Shown here: one piece after another, positions 37,870 through 46,107 of the stretch
How the letters are laid out: every line of letters starts with the position of its first letter
How positions within the stretch are numbered: position 1 is the first letter of the stretch
Origin: Terribium retamae
GTDB lineage: Bacteria > Pseudomonadota > Alphaproteobacteria > Rhizobiales > Rhizobiaceae
Reading direction: 5' to 3'
Assembly: GCF_022347545.1 (NCBI RefSeq)
Contig: NZ_JAKREW010000002.1
Span: forward strand, 1-64,000
DNA length: 64,000 bases
Program-made: the position numbers and the translations under genes
Notes under the pieces: generated by a model
Told to the model about the DNA's origin: nothing
Seen by the model: only the letters and a program-made list of their open reading frames with translations
Database searches by the model: none

Positions 37870-38940
37870 TTACTTCGTGGCTTGCGCAATGCTGGTAGGC
37901 ATGTCCTTGTGAAGTGACCTTTTCCAGCCATCGGCAACGGTCTCCCTGGTGACGGCCAGCGAGTCGACCACCAGGAACGGTTCTGCCTGCCGACCGACTA
38001 GTGAGCCGGCGGCCGCACGCGCGACGGTGACACCGATATCGTAGGCTTCGTCGGCAACGAGCGCTGCGATGTTACCGCCCTTGACCATATCCAGTGCTGC
38101 AGGTTCATTGAGGTCGAGCGTGACGATCTTGGTATGGGTGTTGCCGGCGTTGCGCAGGGTGGAAAGCACGCTGAGCGCGGGCTCCGCCCAAGTGACGTAG
38201 ATACCGTCGAGATCCGGATTCTGAGTGACCATCGCCTGTGCGATCTCCTCGGCGCGCGCAGGATCGGCCATGCCCGCCTCGGCGACGATCTTCATCTCAG
38301 GATAATCTTTTTCGATCGTGACCTTGAAGGCGCCGTCACGCTGGTTGGTAACGTAGAAATCGGCGTCGTGGAAAATGTAGCCGACCTTGCCTTTCTTACC
38401 GAGCGCTTCTGCCATGGCAATGCCGGCCTTGTTGCCCATCTGGAACAGGTCGTCGGAAACGATGGTGACATAATCTTTGCCGTGTTCGTAGCCGGCCGGG
38501 GAATTGTCGACGAAAGCCAGTTTCACGCCGGCCGCCCGTGCCGGATCATAGACGCTTGCCGCGCTGGCCGGGTCGACTGGCAACGAGACGATGATCGAAG
38601 GCTTCTTGGCCAGCACCGTCTCCACGTCGGCCTTCTGACGGGCGCCGTCGAAACCGGCATCCGTCTGGGCAACGACCTCGATGCCAAGGCGCTTGAACTC
38701 GTCCTGGGCGCCGCGGTTCACCGCATTGGTGTATTCGCTCATCTCGTGCCAGACCAGCGCCGCGGTGAATTTTCCGTCCCTTATTTTCTGTTCCTGTTCC
38801 TGGTTCAGCGTCATGGTGGCCGCCGGTGTCGGCTTCTCGCCATGCGGACCGGTGGTCACACCTTCGGCAGCAAAAGCGGATGTCGCCGCCACCAGACCTG
38901 CGAACAGCGCGAGGCTGAGGCTATTGAGTTTCATCGACAT
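37870..38940 (-). CDS. sugar-type ABC substrate-binding protein, copy 1
   Basis: 356 residues with a signal peptide (cleavage after about 24, AFA). Periplasmic-binding-protein type I fold as in RbsB: AALVWHEMSEYTNAVNRGAQDEF, then QTDAGFDGARQKADVETVLAKKP and VGYIFHDADFYVTNQRDGAF. It is clearly homologous along its whole length to the next gene upstream (copy 2, 38998-40059), with more than half of positions alike by eye in the central part. Ligand unknown; the neighbouring M20 peptidase and YhfX protein hint at an amino-acid derivative rather than a simple sugar. Confidence 0.9.
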   Translation of the reverse strand: MSMKLNSLSLALFAGLVAATSAFAAEGVTTGPHGEKPTPAATMTLNQEQEQKIRDGKFTAALVWHEMSEYTNAVNRGAQDEFKRLGIEVVAQTDAGFDGARQKADVETVLAKKPSIIVSLPVDPASAASVYDPARAAGVKLAFVDNSPAGYEHGKDYVTIVSDDLFQMGNKAGIAMAEALGKKGKVGYIFHDADFYVTNQRDGAFKVTIEKDYPEMKIVAEAGMADPARAEEIAQAMVTQNPDLDGIYVTWAEPALSVLSTLRNAGNTHTKIVTLDLNEPAALDMVKGGNIAALVADEAYDIGVTVARAAAGSLVGRQAEPFLVVDSLAVTRETVADGWKRSLHKDMPTSIAQATK

Positions 38941-38966
38941 TGTCTCCTCTCCGTGGAGCCCATTGG

Positions 38967-38996
38967 GGGACCCTGCGGCAAGCCGCAGGTGGTCCC
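38967..38996 (-). promoter_or_regulatory. intercistronic hairpin between paralogous binding-protein genes
   Basis: GGGACC (38967-38972) pairs with GGTCCC (38991-38996), and CTGCGGC (38973-38979) with GCCGCAG (38982-38988), leaving a 2-base loop and a 2-base bulge. It follows directly after the stop of copy 2. There is no T run, so it is more likely an mRNA-stabilising or attenuating hairpin than a full terminator; such structures often raise expression of the binding-protein cistron. Confidence 0.7.
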
Positions 38997-38997
38997 A

Positions 38998-40059
38998 CTA
39001 CTTGGCGGCATCGAGCACCGATTCCGGCGCATCGCGATTGAGCGACTCCTTCCAACCATCGGCGACGTTTCCCTTGGTAACGGTCAGTGCAGGCGCGATC
39101 ACGAAAGCCGGCGTCTGTTGGCCGAGCAGCGATTTCAAGCCGGCCGCCGCCATGGCGCGGCCAAGCTCGTAGGCCTTGTCGGCGACAAGCGCCGTGACGT
39201 TACCGCCCTTGACCATGTCGAGCGCCACCGGTTCAGCCAGATCCAGCGTTACGATCTTGGTCTTGGCATTGCCGGCCGAACGCAGTGCCGAAAGCACGCC
39301 GTCGGCAGGTTCGGCCCAAGTCACGTAGATGCCGTCCAGATCCGGGTTCTGCAGCAGCATCGCATTGGCGATCTCTTCGGCGCGTGCCGGATCCGATATC
39401 CCTTTTTCGGCAACGATCTTGATTTCGGGATAGCTCTTTTCAATCGTGGTCTTGAACGCCTGATCGCGCTGGTTTGTCACGTAATAGGTGGCGTCGTGGA
39501 AAATGTAGCCGACCTTGCCTTTGCTGCCGATCGACTTGGCCAGCGCATCGGCAGCCTGCTTGCCCATCTGGAACAGGTCGTCCGTCACGATCGAGGCATA
39601 ATCGCTGCCCTGCTTGTAGCCGCTGGGCACGTTGGACAGGAACACCAGCTTGGTGCCGTCCTTGACCGCCTGACGGAATGCCTCGGCCGAGGTAACGGGA
39701 TCGAGCGGCAGCGCCAATATGACATTTGGTTTGGCAGCCAGCGCGGTTTCGATGTCGCTGCGCTGGCGGGCCGCGTCGAACCCCGCATCCGTGGTCACTG
39801 CGATATCGACGCCGGCACGCGCGAATTCGTCCTTGGCGCCTGCCGAGACCGCATTGGTGAAGTCCGAAGAGGTGTGCCACAGTAAGGCGGCCTTGTAGCC
39901 CTTGCCTTTCAGCGCGCCAATATCAGCCTCGTTCAGCTTGACATCGGCGCTCGGTGTTGCGGCCTCCCCAGCCGGTCCGACCGTCTGCACGAGGGTGACA
40001 CTGGCAGTCAGCGCCAAGGCACCCGCCAGTGAAGCTCCCAACAATTTCTTCAAGATCAT
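38998..40059 (-). CDS. sugar-type ABC substrate-binding protein, copy 2
   Basis: 353 residues with a signal peptide (hydrophobic about 7-22). Type I periplasmic-binding fold, paralogous to copy 1: shared strings include DAGFDAARQ/DAGFDGARQ, KGKVGYIFHDA, YVTNQRD, DPARAEEIA and NPDLDGIYVTWAEPA. Differences lie mainly in the N-terminal 50 residues and in the region around 100-125, which faces the ligand cleft in this fold, so the two proteins may bind related but distinct ligands with one shared permease. Confidence 0.9.
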   Translation of the reverse strand: MILKKLLGASLAGALALTASVTLVQTVGPAGEAATPSADVKLNEADIGALKGKGYKAALLWHTSSDFTNAVSAGAKDEFARAGVDIAVTTDAGFDAARQRSDIETALAAKPNVILALPLDPVTSAEAFRQAVKDGTKLVFLSNVPSGYKQGSDYASIVTDDLFQMGKQAADALAKSIGSKGKVGYIFHDATYYVTNQRDQAFKTTIEKSYPEIKIVAEKGISDPARAEEIANAMLLQNPDLDGIYVTWAEPADGVLSALRSAGNAKTKIVTLDLAEPVALDMVKGGNVTALVADKAYELGRAMAAAGLKSLLGQQTPAFVIAPALTVTKGNVADGWKESLNRDAPESVLDAAK

Positions 40060-40095
40060 TTTCTCCTCCTTTTGTTGTTCGTTAGAATTTCAGGA

Positions 40096-41355
40096 TCATT
40101 CGACGACACCGCAATAGCGGGCCATGAAGGCGGCGAAACCGACGACGCCGGCCAGGTACTCCTCGACGTCCACATGTTCCTCATAGGTGTGGCAATTGCG
40201 GATATCGCCCGGCGCGCAATAGACGGCGGGAATGCCGAGTCGGTTCACGAAAAAGGGCTGCTCCGACCAGAACGGAGCGCCTTCGATGATCCCACGCCCA
40301 GCCATCGCGGCAGCCATTTCGGCCGACAGCATGCGCACTTCCGGTGCCGCCGCATCGATCTCGGCGGCAGTGCCGCCGAGCGCGTGGTCGCGGCCGGCCG
40401 GATAGGAGAACTCGACCTGGATTTCCGGATCGGTGATGGCCTCGCGCACCGTCCGCTCGATGTCGGCTGCGGCCGTATCGAGGGACTCGCCCGGAAGCAG
40501 CTTGCGGATCAGTGACAACGAGCAGCGCTCGGGAACGGCGATATAGCCGCCACCGGTCAGGCCGGTGATCAGCAGGAAGCCGCGGCCCGCCAGTTTGTGC
40601 TCAGCCCGCGCCGCGATCTCGTCGGAGTGCTTCCACAACGCGGTCATGACGGCATGGCTGGCGCGCAGCGCGTCCTTGCCCAGTTCCGGCACGCCGAAAT
40701 AGGCGGATTTGCCGGTGATCGCGATGTCGGTGATGAAGAAGCCGATCTGCGCCGGATAGACCGAAAGCCGCGTGGGTTCGACATAGATGACGAAATCGGG
40801 AGCCGCCACCTCGCCTGCCTCGATGCGGGAAACGAAATCCTTGATGCCCGCGGATACGCCTGTGCCGGGTTGGCCGCTCTCCTCGTCGCCGACAAAAGCG
40901 AAGGCGACGTCGCCGGCCAGCTTGATCCCGACTCTATCCAGCAATGAAAGCGCAGCGAGAGACGCCGAGATGCCGGCCTTCAGATCGCCCGAGCCTCTCC
41001 CCCAGACCGCATTGTCAATCACCGGTGCACCGAATGGGTCTTCGCGCTCTGTGCCGCCCCAATATTCTCGCCAGCCATCGACGTGGACGGTGTCGGTATG
41101 GCCGATGAACAGCAGACTCCGGCCTTGCCCCACGCCCTTGCGTTCTCCCCAGATGTTGGGCCGACCTGGCAGAAAATCGGCGGTCTTCAAACCCGTCAGG
41201 CCGAGCGTACGCAACTTCTCTTCCAGATAGGCGACGAAGTTCGCCTCGTTGCCGGTGACGCTTTCCCGTTGAACGGCACCCCGGAAGAGCGTCAGAGCTT
41301 CGTCACGATCAAGCGCGGCAAGCAACCGGCTGGTCAAATCATTCGTGGCCACCAT
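40096..41355 (-). CDS. M20 family metallopeptidase (ArgE/DapE-like)
   Basis: 419 residues, soluble. The metal-binding segments are GHTDTVH (about 85-91), the bridging Asp in GRGSGDLKAG, and DEESGQ with the general base. A dimerisation domain sits in the middle (about 195-310). Family members remove acyl groups from amino acids or cleave small peptides. The start ATG shares one base with the stop of the ROK gene (TGATG), so it is the second gene of the operon. This suggests that the imported compound is deacylated or hydrolysed in the cytosol. Confidence 0.9.
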   Translation of the reverse strand: MVATNDLTSRLLAALDRDEALTLFRGAVQRESVTGNEANFVAYLEEKLRTLGLTGLKTADFLPGRPNIWGERKGVGQGRSLLFIGHTDTVHVDGWREYWGGTEREDPFGAPVIDNAVWGRGSGDLKAGISASLAALSLLDRVGIKLAGDVAFAFVGDEESGQPGTGVSAGIKDFVSRIEAGEVAAPDFVIYVEPTRLSVYPAQIGFFITDIAITGKSAYFGVPELGKDALRASHAVMTALWKHSDEIAARAEHKLAGRGFLLITGLTGGGYIAVPERCSLSLIRKLLPGESLDTAAADIERTVREAITDPEIQVEFSYPAGRDHALGGTAAEIDAAAPEVRMLSAEMAAAMAGRGIIEGAPFWSEQPFFVNRLGIPAVYCAPGDIRNCHTYEEHVDVEEYLAGVVGFAAFMARYCGVVE

Positions 41356-42569
41356 CACACCGCCTCCCGAAGTGCCGCACTCATATTGGCGGGTGGCAGC
41401 GAAATCCTGCCGTCGGGCGCATTGACCCCGAACAGGGAGTTATGCAGTTGGCCAAGGCCGATCGCCGCCGCGCCGATGATCGCTGCACGCGATCCAAGCT
41501 CGCCGGTCTCGACCTTGACGGGATAAGGAAAACACTGCGGCAAAAAGGTTCTCACCCGGGCCAGCATTTCCGGACGCAGACCGATCGACCCGCCGAGGAT
41601 GACTTTTTCCGGATTGGCGATCGCAGCAATGGCCGCGATGCCACGGGTCAGATAGCGAGCGGTTTCGTCCAGGACGGCCAGCGCTGCCCTGTCTCCTGCC
41701 TCAGCTTTTTCGAAGATGGCCGGAACGCCCAGCCGCTCACCGGAAAGGGCGGCATAACGCTCGACGATGCCATGCGAGGCGACAACGCGTTCGAAAGCAC
41801 CGGTGCGCAGCGACTCGGCCTCGAAGGGGTCAGCACCTAAAGGCAGGAAACCCAACTCACCGGCTGCATTGATGGCGCCGCGAACCAGATGGCCGCCAAC
41901 CATTAGCCCGGAGCCCACGCCGGTGCCCAGCGCAACATAGGCGAGATTGTCGAGGCCTTGGCCCTGGCCCAGCCAGTTCTCGCCGAGAACTGCTAGGTTA
42001 ACGTCATTCTCAAGCATGGTATCGAAACCGAATCCGCGCTCGAATGCCGCGACTACGTCCATCGTGTCGAAGCCGGCAATATTGGGCGCCATGAGTACGC
42101 GGCCCGTCGCATTGTCCGGCGCGCCTGGGACACCGATCACCGCAAGGCGAATCTTCTTCCGAGGAATTCCGCGGCGCGATGCTGCCTGGAAAGCCAGCGC
42201 GACGATCTGGTCGACAATGTACTGACCACCCCGTGGATCGGTTGGCACGGTGTCTTCTGCGAAGATCTGGCAGGCAAGATCAGTGATGGCAACCCTAACC
42301 TTGGTGCCACCAAGATCCACAGCAACGATGTGGGCAGCATCATAGACCAGTTCGTACGTAACGGCGGTGCGTCCGACGTGGCCGCTTGTACGCCCCGTCT
42401 CCTGTACCCAGCCATCCTGCTCCAGGGCCCGCACGATCTCCGAGATCGTCTGCTTTGACAGCCCGGTCTGCTTGGCGATGGATGCGCGCGAGATCGGCCC
42501 ACCCTGCACGATCGCCTCCATGACCGAGCGTTGCGAAAACCGTCGGGAGATCCGCAGGCTGTCTGTCAC
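41355..42569 (-). CDS. ROK family transcriptional regulator (NagC/XylR type)
   Basis: 404 residues. An N-terminal winged helix (about 14-65, with RASIAKQTGLSKQTISEIVRAL) is followed by a ROK sugar-kinase-like domain from 75 on: VDLGGTKVRVA, then VALGTGVGSGLMVGGHLVRGAINAAGELGFLPLG. The usual zinc site of ROK proteins, with clustered cysteines after GHxxxxP, is missing here, so the effector site is unusual. The start codon is GTG at 42569; an upstream ATG is out of frame. It probably represses its own operon through the inverted repeat just upstream. Confidence 0.9.
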   Translation of the reverse strand: MTDSLRISRRFSQRSVMEAIVQGGPISRASIAKQTGLSKQTISEIVRALEQDGWVQETGRTSGHVGRTAVTYELVYDAAHIVAVDLGGTKVRVAITDLACQIFAEDTVPTDPRGGQYIVDQIVALAFQAASRRGIPRKKIRLAVIGVPGAPDNATGRVLMAPNIAGFDTMDVVAAFERGFGFDTMLENDVNLAVLGENWLGQGQGLDNLAYVALGTGVGSGLMVGGHLVRGAINAAGELGFLPLGADPFEAESLRTGAFERVVASHGIVERYAALSGERLGVPAIFEKAEAGDRAALAVLDETARYLTRGIAAIAAIANPEKVILGGSIGLRPEMLARVRTFLPQCFPYPVKVETGELGSRAAIIGAAAIGLGQLHNSLFGVNAPDGRISLPPANMSAALREAV

Positions 42570-42579
42570 TGCCGCCTCA

Positions 42580-42608
42580 TTAATTCGTTCTGTTACCGAA
42601 CTTATTAA
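42580..42608 (-). promoter_or_regulatory. inverted repeat upstream of ROK gene, candidate operator
   Basis: TTAATTCGTTC (42580-42590) and GAACTTATTAA (42598-42608) are inverted copies that match at nine of eleven positions around a seven-base centre. The AT-rich ends and position ten bases before the GTG start fit a NagC/XylR-type operator that would control the whole seven-gene operon. No binding is proven. Confidence 0.6.
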
Positions 42609-42744
42609 GCGCGAGACTTCACGTCAACCCGGAATCTCGCAGCTTTCCTTTTCCATCCGTGCAACGTTCACCGAACCGCTCCGGAGCTTAAGTCCGTTAC
42701 GGTGTGTGCCGCGGAGTTTGCTGCAAGGAACTTTAGCGACGATC

Positions 42745-43842
42745 TTACCCGGCTGCCTTGCGCCCGGATTCGCCTAGCGCCGAGAGACGCGACAAGGCTT
42801 CGGCGGCAAGGTTGCGGGTCAGTTCGCCAGCGGAGAGCTCCCTGCACAGGCTGGCAGACTGCCCCGACCAAAGAGACATGAAGTCGCCGGAGCCTGCCTT
42901 CTCGGTCGCCGCCCGCAGAGGGGCAAGGGCTCCACCAGCAAGCGGAAAGGCCGGTGCTGCCTCGCTCATCGGACCCATTTCGCGCATGACACGATTGACG
43001 ATGCCGCGCGCGGGCCTGCCGGTGAACACATTGGTCAGGGCTGTGTGCACCACCAACGAGCTGCGCAAAGCGGCATGGTGCGGTTTGGAGATGCGCGCCT
43101 CAGGCGTAAACAGATATGCGGTGCCGATCTGGACTGCGGAAGCGCCGAGCGCGAAAGCTGCTACGATCCCTCTGGCATCGGCTATCCCCCCAGCCGCGAT
43201 AACGGGAACTTTCACCGCATCGACAATCTGCGGTACCAGAGCAAAAGTACCGATCTGGCTGGCGACATCTTCGGTCAAGAAGATGCCTCGATGGCCTCCG
43301 GCTTCAAGTCCTTGCGCGATGATGACATCGCAGCCGTGGTCTTCCAGCCAGCGCGCCTCGTCGAGCGTCGTAGCCGACGAAAGGATCTTTGCGCCCGTCG
43401 CCCGCACCCGCTCAAGCAATTGGCGCTCCGGCAGTCCGAAATGAAAACTCACCACCTCGGGTCTGAATTCTTCGACCAGGGTGCAGAGCCGGTCATCGAA
43501 CGGTGTGCGGTTGGAGGTCGGAATTGGTCCATCTGGGTCAAGACCGAATTCCTCGTAGTAAGGCCTGAGTTGCCTTCGCCAGTTGGCCTCGCGTGCCGCA
43601 TCCACCGCCGGCGCGACATGGCAGAAAAAGTTGACATTGATCGGACGTCTGGTTCGACTCCTGATCGTGCCGAGCTCGGCTCGCACCTGCTCGGCATCCA
43701 TCATCGCACAGGGAAGCGAGCCCAACCCTCCCGCCTCAGCGACCGCGACAACCATATCGGAGAAAACAGGGCCAGCCATCGGCGCCTGGATGATCGGCAA
43801 CTCGATGCCGAAGAGGTCAACGATCCGTCGGTTCGGCCACAT
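42745..43842 (-). CDS. nitronate monooxygenase family protein
   Basis: 365 residues, FMN-dependent TIM barrel that oxidises alkyl nitronates (such as propionate-3-nitronate) or acts as a related reductase. Visible are PIIQAPMAG at the start of the barrel, GGHRGIF with the probable catalytic His, VIAAGGIADARGI and the phosphate-binding GASAVQIGTAY. ATG 43842 follows GGAG at seven bases; the six-residue longer form is less likely. It lies alone between the ROK operon and the MarR gene. Confidence 0.88.
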   Translation of the reverse strand: MWPNRRIVDLFGIELPIIQAPMAGPVFSDMVVAVAEAGGLGSLPCAMMDAEQVRAELGTIRSRTRRPINVNFFCHVAPAVDAAREANWRRQLRPYYEEFGLDPDGPIPTSNRTPFDDRLCTLVEEFRPEVVSFHFGLPERQLLERVRATGAKILSSATTLDEARWLEDHGCDVIIAQGLEAGGHRGIFLTEDVASQIGTFALVPQIVDAVKVPVIAAGGIADARGIVAAFALGASAVQIGTAYLFTPEARISKPHHAALRSSLVVHTALTNVFTGRPARGIVNRVMREMGPMSEAAPAFPLAGGALAPLRAATEKAGSGDFMSLWSGQSASLCRELSAGELTRNLAAEALSRLSALGESGRKAAG

Positions 43843-44010
43843 CGCAATGCTCCACGTCACAGCGGCTGGTATTATCCATATCGCTGGTCACGCTCTCAAA
43901 TGAAAAACGCTCTGCCCGGACGCAACATTCTTGCAGATAAACCACCGGATCGCCTGGCACTCACGAATACAGTCTGGACGTCGTCCGGTGAAACGATGCC
44001 TTGATCACGC

Positions 44011-44421
44011 TTATTTCGCCTCAATGAGTTTGGCAGACAGCAGTTCTTCACCACCATGTTGCTTGAGGGCGCTGCCCAGCACCTTCTCGTAATCGGGCTG
44101 GGCACTCGCGAGCCGCGAGCGGCCCTTGTCGGTCAGAACCGCGTAAACACCACGCTTGTCGTCGGGGCAAAGGTCCCGAAGGGCAAGCCCGTCACGCTCC
44201 AGGCGCTCGACCATGCGTGAAACCGAACTTTGGTTCAGCCGCAGATATGTAGCCAAGTCCTGCATCCTGAGTTCGGATTTCGGAGAGCGCGATAAGATCT
44301 GCAGCGCACGATATTCCGACAGACCCAGATCGTGTTGTCCTTGCAGCATCTGGCCAAGCGTGGACTCGATAGTCGCCACGGCATGGATCAGCTTGAGCCA
44401 TGAATCGCTTTTTTTGGGCAT
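44011..44421 (-). CDS. MarR family regulator, linked to SMR exporter
   Basis: 136 residues. Winged helix with LGLSEYRALQILSR, then MQDLATYLRLNQSSVSRMVERLERDGLA and wing DDKRGVYAVLT. It lies downstream of the two SMR genes on the same strand, and its own upstream region carries the same operator core as the SMR promoter region (see 44463-44476 and 45483-45496). The simplest reading is that it represses itself and the SMR pair and is released by a toxic cation or drug. Confidence 0.9.
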   Translation of the reverse strand: MPKKSDSWLKLIHAVATIESTLGQMLQGQHDLGLSEYRALQILSRSPKSELRMQDLATYLRLNQSSVSRMVERLERDGLALRDLCPDDKRGVYAVLTDKGRSRLASAQPDYEKVLGSALKQHGGEELLSAKLIEAK

Positions 44422-44462
44422 GGTCTTCGGGCTCCGCTATGAGCGATGAGTATGATCACTAT

Positions 44463-44476
44463 GTATGTCCATGCAA
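44463..44476. promoter_or_regulatory. operator copy upstream of MarR gene
   Basis: TGTATG-TC-CATGCA, a near-palindrome, 42 bases before the MarR start. The wider 18-base segment 44461-44478 matches 45481-45498, upstream of the SMR genes, at 15 of 18 positions. No other sequence of this kind was noticed in the window. Confidence 0.7.
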
Positions 44477-44609
44477 AAGATTTATTCAAGGACGGCGCCG
44501 TTTGGATGCGTGCGTGTCCGACTTTGAAAATTCAAGAAATGGACATTAGTCACCTGAGACGGCCAACTCGCTGATACTCTCCATAAGTTACGAGCAACGG
44601 GCAAGAACA

Positions 44610-44993
44610 TCAGTGAGCATTCACTTCGCCCTGAAGCTTCGCGCTGTCGGCAAGCTTCAGCCAGACGACACCGGCAATAATGACCCCGAGCCAGAACGTC
44701 TGAACCAGCGTAAGCGGTTGATCGAGCAGGACGCTGCCGAAAGCCGCGGCACCGACGGAACCGATGCCCGCCCACGCCGCATAACCGATCCCGACATCGA
44801 TGGTTCGCAAGGCGGCGCTGAGGAAGTAGAGCGTCAGCAGGAAGAAGATCAATGCGGCGACCGACCAGCCTGGAACGGTGAACGCCTGGCTGCCGCCGAC
44901 GCTGAGGGCATAGCCGATTTCAAACGCGCCGGCGAACAGCAGCATGACCCATGCGCGGCCGTCACCCTGATGCTTTTCATTTGAACATGTCAT
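44610..44993 (-). CDS. small multidrug resistance (SMR) protein, subunit 2
   Basis: 127 residues, four membrane helices. The essential glutamate of helix one is in AGAFEIGYALSVG, and helix three carries DVGIGYAAWAGIGSVGAA, the SMR pattern. It has a longer polar N-terminus than usual (about 18 residues) and follows another SMR gene by 46 bases, so the two probably form a heterodimer, as in EbrAB or YkkCD. The substrate may be a quaternary cation or guanidinium. ATG 44993 is chosen; a GTG 21 bases earlier is possible. Confidence 0.88.
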   Translation of the reverse strand: MTCSNEKHQGDGRAWVMLLFAGAFEIGYALSVGGSQAFTVPGWSVAALIFFLLTLYFLSAALRTIDVGIGYAAWAGIGSVGAAAFGSVLLDQPLTLVQTFWLGVIIAGVVWLKLADSAKLQGEVNAH

Positions 44994-45039
44994 CTCTGTT
45001 TCTTTCCGTTTCACGAGGTTTGGGAGGATAGGCCGCCTT

Positions 45040-45360
45040 CTAGGCAGCCCCGCTCAGACGGAGACCGACGACACCTCCGATGACCAGAGCGATGCCGAAG
45101 GCCTTCTTCCAGTTAAGTCTCTGTCCGAAGAAGAGCACGCCCAGGATGACGATCCCCACCCCGGAAACCGAAGTCCAGATCGCATAGCCGACTCCTACGT
45201 CGAAGGTGAGCAGAGCCAAACTGAGAAAGAAGGTGCCGATCGCGCCACTCACCAGCGTGGCAACTGTCCACCAGAGGTTCGTGAACCCCTTCGCGTTGCC
45301 CGCGCTGATCGCGACCGCGATTTCGAAAATCACGGCGATGCCAAGATACAGCCAGTTCAT
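45040..45360 (-). CDS. small multidrug resistance (SMR) protein, subunit 1
   Basis: 106 residues, four membrane helices, the usual SMR length. Helix one contains IAVIFEIAVAISAGNAKGF with the conserved Glu, and helix three DVGVGYAIWTSVSGVG. It is the first gene of the pair and starts at ATG 45360 after AAGGAA; the 25 extra upstream residues are Arg/Ser-rich and unlikely. It lies behind the MarR-type operator copy at 45477-45500. Confidence 0.9.
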   Translation of the reverse strand: MNWLYLGIAVIFEIAVAISAGNAKGFTNLWWTVATLVSGAIGTFFLSLALLTFDVGVGYAIWTSVSGVGIVILGVLFFGQRLNWKKAFGIALVIGGVVGLRLSGAA

Positions 45361-45476
45361 TGTGCTTTTCCTTTCATGACTAATGCGCCAGCAACGGCAT
45401 TTCGTCGACGACCTCCGTCGGGACCTCGCCTTCACTGCTCCTCACGTTGCAGGTAAACCGCCGTCGCATTCCTCAT

Positions 45477-45500
45477 ATATTTGTATGTGCATGCAAATAT
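45477..45500. promoter_or_regulatory. operator palindrome upstream of SMR pair
   Basis: ATATTTG (45477-45483) and CAAATAT (45494-45500) are perfect inverted arms around TATGTGCATG. The core TGTATG-TG-CATGCA matches the copy before the MarR gene. In minus orientation a TTGACA lies just upstream at about 45513-45518, so bound repressor would overlap the promoter. No ykkC/guanidine riboswitch could be recognised in the roughly 120-base leader. Confidence 0.7.
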
Positions 45501-45609
45501 CAAGAAAAAAGCTTGTCAAATAGGACATGAGCAATTCTTGGGGCCCTTGCTACGCCAAGCCTCATCAGCGTCGCGGCGAGAGACATCCCCGCCAGTGATC
45601 ACGTCGGCT

Positions 45610-46080
45610 CTAGTCAGCAAGGTTCAACTCATAGGTAACCCAATGTGTTTTGGCTCCCACATCGTCGTAAAGCCGTCTGGCCGGCGCATTGTCTTCCGCC
45701 GTGATCCACCGCACGAACGGCCACCCTCGCGCCTTGGCGATTTTCGCAACGCCGTTGATCAAAGCTCGTCCGACACCTTTGTCGCGTTGCGCCGGTGACA
45801 CGAACAGATCATCCAGAAATCCCGCGTCGCGACCGAGAAGTGTTTCCGAAAAAGCGCGATAATGGGCAAGGCCGACCATCGTGTTGTCCGGCGCGATCGC
45901 CAGGATAGCGTTCAAGGGATGCCCCGCATCGAGCAGCCAGTTCCACACGCGATCCAGGACGTCTTCGTCTAGGGACGTTTGATAGAATTCGCCATACTGG
46001 CGGTAGAGCTCCCTCCATGTGAGTGCATCGACCGGTTCCGCGGGGCGAATGACGAGAGTTGGCTGGATAGCGGACATCAT
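45610..46080 (-). CDS. GNAT family N-acetyltransferase
   Basis: 156 residues, one acetyl-CoA-dependent transferase domain. Motif A is FLDDLFVSPAQRDKGVGRALINGV, with the pyrophosphate loop QRDKGVG. The C-terminal strand ends near WVTYEL. The acceptor is unknown. AAGGAAGAG precedes two adjacent ATG codons at 46080 and 46077. The gene lies just after the flavin reductase on the same strand (27 bases), so it may belong to that operon. Confidence 0.88.
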   Translation of the reverse strand: MMSAIQPTLVIRPAEPVDALTWRELYRQYGEFYQTSLDEDVLDRVWNWLLDAGHPLNAILAIAPDNTMVGLAHYRAFSETLLGRDAGFLDDLFVSPAQRDKGVGRALINGVAKIAKARGWPFVRWITAEDNAPARRLYDDVGAKTHWVTYELNLAD

Positions 46081-46107
46081 CTCTTCCTTGTCTGATAACA
46101 TCGTCGG

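Noticed and set aside
38134..39885. 583-codon plus-strand open frame
   Set aside because: It lies wholly opposite the two binding-protein genes, which have signal peptides and clear family motifs. Long antisense frames are common at this GC content.
45361..45476. Guanidine (ykkC-type) riboswitch before the SMR pair
   Set aside because: Looked for because paired SMR genes often have one; none of the conserved ykkC segments could be seen, and a protein operator is present instead.
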